Shown: piece by piece, positions 23,801 to 35,248 of the stretch
Position numbering within the stretch: the first letter of the stretch is position 1
Layout of the letters: each line of letters starts with the position of its first letter
Source of the DNA: Cryptomeria japonica
Lineage: Eukaryota > Streptophyta > Pinopsida > Cupressales > Cupressaceae
Direction: 5' to 3'
Assembly (NCBI RefSeq): GCF_030272615.1
Contig: NC_081415.1
Span: 599,304,144 to 599,368,143, forward strand
DNA: 64,000 nucleotides
The notes under the pieces: generated by a model
Databases searched by the model: none
What the model was told of the DNA's origin: nothing
What the model saw: the letters and a program-made list of their open reading frames with translations, nothing else
Position numbers and translations under genes: made by a program

Positions 23801-26439
23801 TTTGGAAGAACTAATGTGTAAATTGAGTTGTGCAGGAATTATCCATGTGACCATGGAAATATTAGGGAGAACCAAACCTAGACTTATGTATGTTCGTAAG
23901 CCAGGGGTTGTCTATTTGGAGAGACAACACCCCATTTGTGTTGTATTTTATTCATAACAGTGTATGCTGCATGAGTGTTAGGTGTCATTTAAATTTAATG
24001 TGTAAAACCCATAAGAGATGATTTCATGTTTTAAATTGTAAAAGTGTTTTATTTGTGTCACTTGACACGTGTGGATTTAAGTTTAAATGTTTTATTTTTG
24101 TCTCTTGGTGGGAAAGTGTTCAACTATAGCTCTTTCAAATAATATAACGTGTTGTCATAAATACCTTGGAAAAGAATCTTTGGAGTGGTCAACATATGTT
24201 TGACCCGAAAATAAACTTCAGAGGGGTTTAAAATGGGTTAAATGAACACCTAGGGGTAGTTTAATAGGGTTTCGTAAAGCCCATAAGGTATACCTAGGGG
24301 TTAGGGGTAATTTTAGGCAAGTTTCTACTTTTAAGTGACCTTTTTGACGCTTTAAAAATTGGCTTTTTTTGAGTTGTGCGAAAATTGAAAATTAGAAGTT
24401 TAAATCTAATTGAGATTTTTCCTATTCGAATGAGAGTCTTTTTGCATTCTGCTTTACTTTCCTTTTTGGTTTTTAGAAACTTGGGAGAACTCAGAGAATG
24501 AGCTTCTTAAGCAAGAATTGGAAAATTTGAGGGTAATCACCCACTCTCCATTTTTGGAGACAAGAGAATTTTGTAAAGAAAAGATAGAATATTGGTTTTG
24601 AGAATTTTAGCTAAGGGTAGAAAGAGAAGAACTGTGGAATTGGGCTACTCATCCTCAACAAAACTAAACTACCTTTTGGGCAGATTAAGGTTGGTCGTAT
24701 TCATCATACAATGGATTTCTTATTGCATGTGTTTGTAAGTAATGTTTGTGAAAAAGAGATTTGTTTTCCATGCATGTTCTTTTGGAAATTTATTTGGTAT
24801 TTTGTTTTATACTTTGTTTTGTGTTTGGGAGTAATCAAGATCTCCTACTCTTGGGAGAGAGGAGGATCTTGTGGGTGGTAGAAGTGACAGCCCTCGAGTG
24901 AGAGACTCTCGTTATGAGAGCGATCACAAGGGAATTTTGTGTGACCCTTGTTGCATGGCTTGTTTATGCATTGGGGGTCATAAGGAGGGAAATAAGGCAT
25001 GAATGCCTTGGGGGGCATAAGGAATAAAGGGCTCATTATGTTATACTTGATGTATTTTGTTTGCCATGAGATGGCTATATGCTTTAGTTTTCCATGAGGT
25101 GGCTATTTGTTTGGCCATACTTGCAGTCTCCTCAGGGTACTTGGTCCACTACCACCCTTGAAAAGACATCACCAATGTGTGGTGCAGTGTAGCCCAGGTT
25201 GGGGTTGTGTTTGAGTTGTGTATTTTTCTGTCCTTTGTGTTTGCATGTTTGTTTCCTGTCTAGGGCTTGGTTCTCTGAGCTCGGGGGTGGCTACTAGTTA
25301 GCCTAGGCTGGGAGGTGAGCACTCCATGGTCATAGCCTATGTTTTATTTACAAGATTGTTGGAAAAAAGGAAAGAGGACAAGTAGAGGTTGCTGGACTTC
25401 AGTTGCTTACAGAAAAGATGTGGGAATGGAATATATATGTTTAAGTAGCAACATTGTAATAGGAAATTATGTTGTATCTATCTTTCGAAAAGAAATGTAT
25501 CAAATGTTTGTAAGAGCCTCATTGAATAGAGATGAGAGATCCATTAGTATTGAAGGTTATTTTGTAATTTGATGTACCTTATAGAGATGAAATATTGTTT
25601 TATGCTATACTAAAGAAATGAATTTGGATTTAGTTCCTAAAGTTTTTCTGAACTTTAATAATTGTAGGTTATACAGTATTTAGGAAGGAGCAATGAAATT
25701 TAATTTACCCCTTTATGCATATGAAATAGATTAAGGAAATAAAGAAATGATTTAATGATTGCATGCATACTGTTTTCGAATATGAAAGTTCCAATTTAGT
25801 TCCTATTGCATGGCTAAATTTAAAGGATTCTAGATAAATTGAGTTGCAGAAATTTAAAATCGCACATGTATTTGCAGGAAATTTAAGTCTGGAAATTAAA
25901 TGGCCTATCTAGTTTAAAAATCACATATGGGTATAGTTGTTGTTAAAATTATCGTACCCTATTATTTATCTTTTTGCAGAAAATAAAATCTATACTATTC
26001 TTAGTAAATTTAATTCTGATAATTACCTTATTTTTTTGGCAGAAAGTAAAACTATAATTAAATAAATCTAAATTATTTAGCCTATTTTTGATTAAAACAA
26101 CCAAGTTAGCAAAGAAAGAAAAGAAATATAATACATGGATCTAGTTAGGGATAATTAAATCAATCTGTTCAAGGACTGGAATAATAGTATGTATTACTTG
26201 CAGAAAACTTAAACCCTAAATCTAAATGCATTCAAAATATGCTTATTGAAGTTTATATCTTGAATATATGTATATAAACAGAAAGTATATATATACATAT
26301 ATTTATGTATATTCATATTTAAAAAAAAAAAAACATATTTGTATATATAATGCAAAGATATATATATATATATAACTTATTTAAAAAAAATTTAAATAAA
26401 AAAATTTAAAAAAAAAAGGGTTCGGGCGGAGGGTCGAAA
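20841..26439. other. Noncoding region, possibly eroded LTR retrotransposon DNA
   Basis: No gene is recognised. A 98-codon ORF (21643-21939) has no known motif. The part from about 23,900 on shows features common in long plant LTRs: moderate GC, TAGGG and CCTAGGGGT words, and inverted words such as CGAGTGAGAGACTCTCG near 24895. No LTR pair, primer site or target duplication could be fixed. AT-rich runs lie at 26270-26400. Confidence 0.35.
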
Positions 26440-26647
26440 CCCACTGTGTGTGCACACAGTGGGCGGCGCCAACGTCGACACTGTGTGAACACATAGTGAG
26501 CGGCCCGTGGACCGCCACTGTGTGGGCACACAGTGAGCAGCACTCGCGCCGCCACTGTGTGAACACACAGTGGACGGCCCGCAGACCGCCACTGTGTGCG
26601 CACACAGTGGGCGGCGCCCGCACCACCACTGTGTGCACACACAGTGG
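26440..26647. repeat. Array of six hairpin palindromes at exact 37-bp spacing
   Basis: The word CCACTGTGTG-NN-CACACAGTGG occurs at 26440-26463 (11-bp arms), 26478-26498, 26515-26535, 26552-26573, 26589-26610 and 26626-26647. Four are perfect and two have arm-end or single mismatches. The centres vary (TG, AA, GG, AA, CG, CA) while the arms are kept. Spacers are about 15 bp and GC-rich (GGCGGC, GGCCCG). This is a GC island inside very AT-rich sequence. ORFs on both strands here (82-120 aa) are by-products of the 37-bp period. Function is unknown. Confidence 0.92.
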
Positions 26648-27837
<1,190 letters not shown>

Positions 27838-28075
27838 ATTTTGTAAAAAACACCTTAACTGGTGTCACCTTAACTGGTGTTATATATTGAGAACTAACAT
27901 TCTCTGTGGTTTTTCCCTTCTTAGGTTTTCCACGTCATATCTAGTGTCCATTGTGTGATATGTGTTGTGTATGTGCTTTCATGTTATATCTGTTTTAATT
28001 AATCCTATTGGTTATTCCAAATCTTTGAAAATTTTGTTGTCAACTGATTCACCCCCCCCTTTCTTAGTTGCCCGA
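27838..28075 (+). mobile_element. Possible 3' end of a copia-type LTR with start of its leader
   Basis: TGTGGTTTTTCCCTTCTTAGGTTTTCCACGT and, further on, TTGTCAACTGATTCACCCCCCC resemble, from general knowledge, the end of the LTR and adjacent leader of SIRE-like plant copia elements. CACCTTAACTGGTGT occurs twice in tandem near 27850-27885. No primer-binding match or partner LTR was found. Confidence 0.3.
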
Positions 28076-29073
28076 ATAGTTAAAAACTTAAAACTATGTA
28101 GTAGGACAAATACAAGGCCTTGAATGTTTTTTCTTAATTTTCATTTGAATCCTCTAGTAATAAACTATTTTCTATGAATCCCTATGGAATATGTATAATA
28201 AGGCAATATTTCATTTTGGGGTTAAGACAAGTGCCTTTCTTTCAATTTATCTTGTTTGTAATATCATGTTGTGCTAAAAAATTTAATCTAAGAACATTTA
28301 TTTTAAAACTTGTAAATGTTTTGAACCTTCTCCTAATCCATCTTGAAAAAGTCAAGTTGCCTACATAATTTACTTAATCCTAAAGTTAACTATAATATTT
28401 AAGCTATTACATTTAATCATATTATATGTATTTATTTATAAATTTATTCAACAACAAAATTTTAATATCAAGTAAATGCAATGAATCATTATTTTGAATA
28501 TTATTAAATATATATATATATATATATATATATAGTAATATTAGTATATTATAATAATATAGATATAATTTAATATAATAAATATTGATTAAACAAATCT
28601 TCATCGCTCACTCCTCAGTCCATCTCCAATGCGCAAACACTCATGTTTCAAACACCTATCATCTTCAATATTGCACCCACACAATTGCTCTGATATAAAA
28701 TAAAAATGCATAAAAGAGAGGGCAAAACTCAATGATCTGATTCACTGAGAATGTAGGAATAAATAGAATGTAAAAACAGGTATATACCATTGAGAAACAG
28801 TTAGAAGAAGTTAGGGAACATCAACAATGACATAGTATAATCACATGTTTCTTTTCTTTGAACTTGAGGAACCCTCTTGGGATGATCTCTTGAGTTCATT
28901 TAGGAAAAATACAAACATAATTCAATATAATCATTCATTTTTAGATTTCAGTTTACACCAAAAGTTTAAATCATATTTATAATTTATACTTACAAAATTA
29001 TTCATTAATACAGTGTAATAAACCTAATCAGAAAATATAAAAGTCATTTTATGATAATATAGCACTCCTAGTA
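28076..29073. other. AT-rich region, no gene seen
   Basis: Includes a (TA)n run at 28505-28534. No domain-bearing ORF. Confidence 0.4.
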
Positions 29074-30052
29074 GGGTGAACTCACAACGCTGGTTCCCAC
29101 TTTTTGGTATGTCCTGATTTTTGCTGAAATCATACATTTTTAAAAAAATATAATGATTTAAGCTTTAAGAGGTCCCATTTGAAGTAATTAATTGAAGAGA
29201 GTTAAATCAAAGGCTCTTAGATCAAAATTTATTGGATAGAACCTCTCTACTTCTAAATTGTACTTGCAATGGATTCTCCTTTGCATCTATCAAATGTTGA
29301 TAAAAAACCAATTTTACATTAGCATTTGGGGGGTCAAATTAATTCATTTAAAAGTTTTTTTTTAAAGTATTTAGTCCTTATTATAAGCTTTCCAACTAGT
29401 ATAACTTTTAATATATTTTTTATTTTATTTCTTATGAATGTAGGTTTTTCACCGAACATGAACTTCTTTGTTCAATGCATTGGAAAAAATAGTAAACTAA
29501 TTCAAAAAAATTCTAAAAAATATCTATGCACTAGGTATTGGTGTTTTCTTTCTAACAAAAAAAAGAAAATTGAATTTTGATATATATATAGAACAAGTTA
29601 TGTGTTCAAACGTACACCTATATCCAAATTATAATTAGTCAAACTTCAAAACTTAATAAAATAAATATTCAACATATCACTATCAAACCAAGTGCATGCC
29701 CTGGGTATTGATGTTACAAACCAAAATTCAAAATAGTTAAGTTTTTATCATTTATAGAAAAAAAAAATTATGCGTTTCAGGATACACGTCACTCTTAAAA
29801 AATGTTGTTTGTTGTAACAACTACTTTTTGAGGGAGACGGAAAAATCAATAAAATTTTATTCAAACAAATTTGCAAAAAATATATTTAGAATCTACAAAC
29901 AAGATGCTAAAAATCACTAGTTTATATCATCTTCAAATTCTTAACGGTTTAAAAGTTATATGTGTCAGAAAGTGAAGGTTTTTTTCAAAATATTCATCTA
30001 AGTGTCAAAGTTGGTCAAAAAGTGGAAACCAGTATTGTGAGTTCACCCAGTA
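29070..30052. mobile_element. Nonautonomous element with terminal inverted repeats (29074-30048)
   Basis: GGGTGAACTCACAACGCTGG... at 29074 is matched in inverse orientation by the end at 30048 (reverse complement GGGTGAACTCACAATACTGG...). Similarity extends about 34 bp with few mismatches, through CCACTTTTTG. AGTA flanks both ends (29070-29073 and 30049-30052), a possible 4-bp target duplication. The 975-bp interior is AT-rich with no transposase ORF. The superfamily is undetermined. Confidence 0.7.
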
Positions 30053-30180
30053 TAGACCCTTCAAATCACAAATTTAGACCACTAAAATCATAGGATTACC
30101 TTAGAAGGCCATCATAATCCACCTTAAAAGAAAAAAAAACATTAGCTAAACTTAGAGCGCCTCCTTTAAATATGGACTTA

Positions 30181-30334
30181 GTAACTAGTCTATATATATT
30201 TAATTTAATAATATATATAAAATTCGCTGAAAGATATCCTTCTCGAGGCACTTATTCAACTTTAATGTGAAAGAATATAGGCGCTTCAAGAATATCTCTC
30301 CCTTAATTTTATATATTATTAAATTAAATATATA
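30181..30334. mobile_element. Foldback (MITE-like) element
   Basis: AACTAGTCTATATATATTTA... (from 30183) pairs with ...TAAATATATAGATTAGTT (ending about 30332). The inverted similarity continues inward through TCGAGGCAC/GCGCTTCAA, so nearly the whole 154 bp can fold on a centre near 30260. Target duplication is unclear. Confidence 0.6.
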
Positions 30335-30451
30335 GATTAGTTTTATTACAATAGAGAGATTGATTAAATTAAACATAATACAAAACCTAAATTAAAATGG
30401 AATTTAGGTTTGCTACTGTGAAGGACAAACATGTTTATAACATATACTGTT

Positions 30452-30674
30452 TGAAGAGGGGAAAATAGATTTGAAGGTCAAATGATCAAAACATAACGAA
30501 ATAAGCATGCAAAATGCTAAAATATCATTAAAAGACCATTTCACCTTGCTATTTTACCTTCTCCTTCAGATTGAGTTTGATGAAGTGAAGGCGCCCCTTG
30601 ATAATGCTCCACTTGATGTGCTCCTTTGATTGCTGGATGTGGATGGCTCTCCAATGTTGTGCACAAATGGAATG
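30452..30674 (-). repeat. Outer element, left (3') LTR, segment 1
   Basis: Matches 62670-62892 with about 5% divergence. It stops at GAATG (30670-30674), the target site of the inner element, and resumes at 49367. Confidence 0.93.
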
Positions 30675-32109
30675 TGATGCCCTCCTAAATGACACAATTG
30701 TTAGTTCAAGATCAAACAACACAAAACACACAAGATGTTAGAGTTAATCAATCAAAAACTAAAACATGAAGGCATTCCAAAGGAGACACTAAAAACATGC
30801 TAATGAATCTAACTAAAGAAATAAAGACAATGAGATATCTCCAACTATCTCATAGCATGATATTAGCTCCTTCTCCCTTGTTCCTCTCCTCTCCAAGTTC
30901 CAAAATAGTGTAGCTCTCAGCAGCTTTTTGCACTATGGATGCTTATGGAGGATTGAGATTTGTAGAATAGCTCCAAACATGAAATGAAAAGCTATTTTTA
31001 ATGCTAAAATGATTGATTTTACCAAAAAGACAAGATTTAGTTATGCTATGCTAAATGCTCTCTAAAATGGCTATAGTCTAAATGCTTACAAGTTTTCAGG
31101 ATCTGGATTATGAAGGAATGGGCTCTATTTATAGGAAAAATGGAGCAATGGATGGCCAGGATTGAAAGGTTTAATCAAGGGTCAAGCTTGAAAGTTGGGG
31201 ATCCATGTGCACAATTTGCACCAATAAAATAGTGACAAGGGTCAACACAGGATTGGGTTGAGAGAAGAGGTTGGAGGCATTAAAGGCCTGAGAAGACCTC
31301 ATGGTTATCTAAAGGCTAAGGGTCAAGCCTAAATTAGGATTACCCACTGGATTAGGAGTTAATCCAAGGATAAACCTTTGTGCAAATGATTAAGAGATAA
31401 TCATGGTCAAAAGCATTAATGACCTGATGAGACCCTTGGGTTGAGTAGAGGTTGAGTCAAAACAAATGTTTTAACCATGTAGGAGGGTTTGGGTTAACCA
31501 TTAATGGTTATTGGAGACTTTGTGGATTAAGTGGTTGAAAGTTGGAAGCCTTTAATGGTTTTCAAAGACTTTGAGGATTTAAGTGGTTGAAGGTTGAAAA
31601 CCTTTAAAGGTTATCCAAGACTTTGAGGATTTTGAGAAGTGACTTCCCTTTGCTTAGGAATGTGACAATATTTAGGGGATGGATTAGGCTAATTAGGAAG
31701 GGGTTAGAAGAATCTAGAAGGGGATTAGATTTTGCAAGTGGATTTGATGGGTGAGGGAAAATAGGATTTTATTTAAAATAAAAATTCATTTATTTCAATA
31801 AATGTGTACAAGTTGCATTTGTAGGAAAATGCAAGTGGGGGGGTTTTAAAATGATTTAAATAAATGTTAATTTATTTAAAAGAGGAAAAGGGAGATTTAA
31901 TTCAATAAATTGATTTTATTTATTTAATTGATTTGAATTGGATTTAATGAATTAATTAAAATAAATTGAATAATTTATTTAATTAATAGAAGAATGTTTG
32001 GGGATGAATTAATTAAATATTAATTTAATTAATTGATGGTTAGTGGATTTTTAATCAAATAAATACGAAATATTCATTTAATTAAAATGGACAGATTTAT
32101 GTGACTACA
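30675..32109 (-). repeat. Inner element 3' LTR
   Basis: In element orientation it starts TGTAGTCACATAAATC and ends GGGCATCA. A clear TATA box, TATAAATAGAGCCC, reads on the minus strand at 31125-31133. The rest is AT-rich toward the 32 kb end. Virtually identical to 47927-49361. Confidence 0.97.
31125..31133 (-). promoter_or_regulatory. TATA box in the inner 3' LTR
   Basis: CTATTTATA on the plus strand reads TATAAATAG on the minus strand, followed by AGCCC. The same site in the 5' LTR would drive the element's genomic RNA. Confidence 0.7.
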
Positions 32110-32122
32110 TTTGCCCCTCTTT
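32110..32122 (-). other. Polypurine tract of the inner element
   Basis: On the minus strand AAAGAGGGGCAAA abuts the LTR start TGTAGTCAC. The outer element has the almost identical AAAGAGGGGCAAAA at its own border (51044-51057). Confidence 0.9.
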
Positions 32123-32670
32123 GAGACGGTGCAGTTTATCGCATCGTTTCAAAGAAAGAAAAACTGGTGTGAAGAAATGCCCCATAAAATGTAAATTTAA
32201 TGGGTGGTATGCCCCCTCGAGAGATGGGCCGAAGAATTTCGAAAAACCGGGCGATCTCTCGAAAAAGAATGAAAATTGGCGAGGTGATAAAAAAGAAGAA
32301 ATTAGGGATACTGGGGAAAAATAGAAGAAAACGGGAGAAACATGGAGAAATGGGGGGCTCGGGAAGTTTACGGGGACCACGGCGATGAGCGGGGCGAAGT
32401 TATGGTGATGGCGGGGGGTATAAATGGGGTGAAAGAGGTGAAAATAGGATCATTTGTGACCGCGACCAATTGAAAACAAGAGCTCTAACAGTGAAATTTG
32501 GAGGAGCAAGGAGGAGCTACGATGCCGTTTCCGATCACCGAGCACCGATTTGAGCGAGTGCGACGATTCCAGCGCCCAACTGACTATGGACCAGCGGTAC
32601 GCAAATGCGAAAACTTTCTTTTCATGCATTTTTAGTATGTTTTTAGCTGAGTCCAAGTCAAGTCGGAGCA
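32123..32670. other. 3' region of the inner element next to the polypurine tract
   Basis: No gene is recognised. Includes purine-rich sequence (32300-32440) and GAGACGGTGCAG...ATCGCATCGTTTC near 32124-32152. Confidence 0.4.
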
Positions 32671-32984
32671 AGAGCGCTGGAACTAGGTTTTTAGCGCTTT
32701 TGCTCCATGAATTAGCGCTATTGTGCCGCAATAGCGCTTTTGTATGCTAGTTTTAGCACTTTTGCATGTATTTAGCGCTTTTGTAGGCAAGTTTGAGCGC
32801 GTTTGATAAAGTAGCGCTACGGTATAGTTAATTGAGCGCTATTGGCTCGTAATAGCGCTATTGTAGAGTGGTTTTAGCGCTTTTGTTTTTGTAGCGCTAT
32901 TGTAGGGCTGTTTGAGCGTTATTGATGTTGTTGTAGCGCTATTGTTCAGAATGAGCGCTATTGTAAATTAAATAGCGCTTTTGC
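32671..32984 (+). repeat. AGCGCT palindrome cluster, 3' side
   Basis: About 13 exact AGCGCT sites in 314 bp (first 32673-32678, last 32974-32979), most followed by ATTG or TTTG. The consensus is TAGCGCTATTG or TAGCGCTTTTG, and a few copies are decayed (AGCACTTTTG, AGCGTTATTG). Spacing is irregular (about 15-40 bp). It lies between the 3' LTR and the antisense ORF, upstream of the latter. Confidence 0.9.
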
Positions 32985-33250
32985 CTTAGGATAACAAGAT
33001 GTCCCAGTTTCGGACAAAACAAATCTCCTGATGCCTAGCGATTGATGGATGACGAGGTGAAGTGGGAGTTGTTTTGAACCATAGCAGCCCGATGAGACTT
33101 AGGTCATTTGTTAGGATAAATGCCTGTTGAAGTCTAGGCGGCCATGATTGCTTACCTGTTGAGACCCGAAGATACTTGATCAAAGTATCTGATGATAGTC
33201 TAGGTTTAAACTTAAGAAAGTTTGATAACAAAACAACTGATGGTGTTTGG

Positions 33251-35020
33251 ATGAACGTCTATGTGCAGGAGGATCTACGCGTGTTGCAGTTACGCGAGCG
33301 CCACCCCGCGACACAGGGATTGCGGGATCGATTGACGCAGATAGAGATTGATTGTATTGCGGCTACTGGCCTCTACGAGGTGATGCATATGCCCATGATT
33401 CGGATGAATCATGGCCTGATCACAGCATTGGCAGAGCGATGGCACAGTGAGACGTGCACGTTCCATCTGGCCCAGGGCGAGATGACGGTGACTTTAGAGG
33501 ACGTGTGGCGTATCCTTCGGATTCCGATTCGGGGGCAGCTGGTGACATATGATCGATCTTGGGGGACGGTGTCTTGCCAGAGGATATTTGATGAGGATGT
33601 ATACATCGATGATGGCTCGATCGCATGGGAGGATATAGCAGCACTATATGAGCCCCTTCCAGCAGTATTGTCAGGGATCGTTGGAGGACTTCTGTGTCCA
33701 GACAGGCGGTCACATGGATTGGCGGTCGGGTGGGGACAGGTTATAGAGATGATGGTGACTGAGGGGACCCGATATGCCTGGGGGCCGTGCGTGTTAGCGC
33801 ACATGTATCAGGAGTTACACGAGGTAGTGTACTGGGGGAGAGGTTCTCTTGCAGTAGGCATGACGCTGCTGCATGTGTGGGCATGGGAGCATCTACCAGT
33901 GACTCGACCAGTGAGTCTGAGATTCCGAGCCGTGGACCAGCCCTATATGTTTATATATAGTGGTATGATGAGCCAGCCCCACTTGGGGAAGCTAGAGTGG
34001 TGGCGGCGGGCATTAGATGATTTGGATGCAGTGATCTGGCGGCCATACTTGGAGTGTGAGCCATGGGAGGATGATGCGGAGGCACTGCCGTATTGCTTCA
34101 TGACTCGATTCCTCATTGGGAGGACCTCGTATCATGTAGAGAGACAGGTGCCGGGACGGGTGATGAGGCAGTTTGGACGGCAGCAGGGATTGCCGAGTGG
34201 ATCAGGGGAGTATGCACGAGTGATCCGAGAGCGGTATGCATGGGGTCCAGTGCTACCGTATGATCAGGCACTGGCAGAGTTTCAGACACTGCAGGCGAGG
34301 CCATGGGACTTACGATCGAGGGTCGTAGATGCAGGTGTGACAGTAGAGTATACACAGTATCGGGCGGCGCACCCGATCCTGCGGATATCAGACCCAGCTG
34401 AGCCGATCCCAGCTTTTGAGGATGAGAGGGGACGAGGACGGAGAGCAGGAGGTCGAGGAGGAGGAGATGGAGGAGGAGGTGTAGGTGGTGGAGGAGATGG
34501 AGGAGGAGGTGGAAGAGGTGGAGGATCTGTGGGGATGCCGAGACAGCGGAGAGGGAGAGGTGGACTACCTCTGCAGATATCACAGGGTCCTTTGATGCAG
34601 GGAGGAGTGCAGCTGAGTGGGAGGGGGATGGAGAGAGATATCCCGATGGATACAGGTGCAGGAGAGGGTGGTACAGGGGAGGGTGGTGCTGGGGGTGATA
34701 CAGGTGCAGCAGCCATGGATATGGGGGAGGGAGCTACTGGGGATCTGCGGGAGCACATGATAGGTTATTTGCAGACCCGGGTGGAGAGATTAGAGGCGGA
34801 GGTAGCAGCTAGAGATGTGCAGCTATTTGCACGTGAGGCAGAGCTGACAGTGGTGCTGCGGGAGAGAGATACAGCAGTGGAGAGATTGGCGGAGCTGCAG
34901 GAGAGAGTTCGAGCAGGAGCACAGGGTCCGTCAGGGGAGACTATGAGGCAGTTTGGGCGAGCGCAGGCTGAGATAGAGTACTGGCGAGGTTTATATGAGC
35001 AGGTTGTGCCATTCAGTTAG
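33251..35020 (+). CDS. Antisense plant mobile domain (PMD) protein inside the inner element
   Basis: This 589-codon ORF runs opposite to gag-pol. The frame is open from 33176, and I chose the ATG at 33251, the first in frame. Residues about 30-330 match the plant mobile domain seen in MAIN/MAIL1-like proteins: GLYEVMHMP, LITALAERW, ETCTFHLAQGEMTVTLEDVWRIL, W-rich blocks such as HVWAWEHLPV, and YCFMTRFLIGR. From about residue 393 it becomes Gly/Arg-rich (GRGRRAGGRGGG, GGVGGGGDGG). A probable coiled coil follows at about 497-555 (RVERLEAEVAARD...AELTVVLRERD). GC content is far higher than that of its surroundings. It has no inactivating change within this span. Tat-lineage elements are known to carry extra ORFs, some antisense, of unknown function. 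A role in chromatin or silencing escape is only inference from cellular PMD proteins. Confidence 0.85.
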   Translation: MNVYVQEDLRVLQLRERHPATQGLRDRLTQIEIDCIAATGLYEVMHMPMIRMNHGLITALAERWHSETCTFHLAQGEMTVTLEDVWRILRIPIRGQLVTYDRSWGTVSCQRIFDEDVYIDDGSIAWEDIAALYEPLPAVLSGIVGGLLCPDRRSHGLAVGWGQVIEMMVTEGTRYAWGPCVLAHMYQELHEVVYWGRGSLAVGMTLLHVWAWEHLPVTRPVSLRFRAVDQPYMFIYSGMMSQPHLGKLEWWRRALDDLDAVIWRPYLECEPWEDDAEALPYCFMTRFLIGRTSYHVERQVPGRVMRQFGRQQGLPSGSGEYARVIRERYAWGPVLPYDQALAEFQTLQARPWDLRSRVVDAGVTVEYTQYRAAHPILRISDPAEPIPAFEDERGRGRRAGGRGGGDGGGGVGGGGDGGGGGRGGGSVGMPRQRRGRGGLPLQISQGPLMQGGVQLSGRGMERDIPMDTGAGEGGTGEGGAGGDTGAAAMDMGEGATGDLREHMIGYLQTRVERLEAEVAARDVQLFAREAELTVVLRERDTAVERLAELQERVRAGAQGPSGETMRQFGRAQAEIEYWRGLYEQVVPFS

Positions 35021-35248
35021 CGAGCTCTCAGTTATACCCAGATGCGACAGTCGAGATCCGAGCGATCACAGCGGATGCAGAGCAGTGGGGGAGTGATGGG
35101 TCCGTTGAGGCGGGATAGATCAGGAGATGCAGGAGGGAGTGGGGGTTCGATGAGGCCTCCACGGAGAGATGGATCAGGTGGTGCCGGTACCAGCGGTGGA
35201 GTAGGTAGGGGTGGGGCAGGTACAACATCTGGCCAGAGCGGCATTTGA
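35021..35248 (+). CDS. In-frame continuation after the PMD stop (Arg/Gly/Ser-rich tail)
   Basis: The TAG at 35018-35020 is followed in the same frame by 75 further codons to 35248, containing SRSERSQRM, PLRRDRSGDAGGSGG and PPRRDGSGGAG. The composition matches the Gly/Arg-rich part of the PMD protein. Either the TAG is a recent nonsense mutation in a longer protein or this tail is read through. An independent small gene is less likely. Confidence 0.6.
   Translation, partial: RALSYTQMRQSRSERSQRMQSSGGVMGPLRRDRSGDAGGSGGSMRPPRRDGSGGAGTSGGVGRGGAGTTSGQSGI

Noticed and set aside
26440-26647. CRISPR-like array (regular palindromic repeats with spacers)
   Set aside because: Spacers are about 15 bp, similar to one another and GC-rich; there are no cas genes and the DNA is plant nuclear.
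34113-34758. Proline-rich and leucine/histidine-rich ORFs on the minus strand
   Set aside because: They are shadows of the Gly/Arg-rich part of the antisense mobile-domain ORF.
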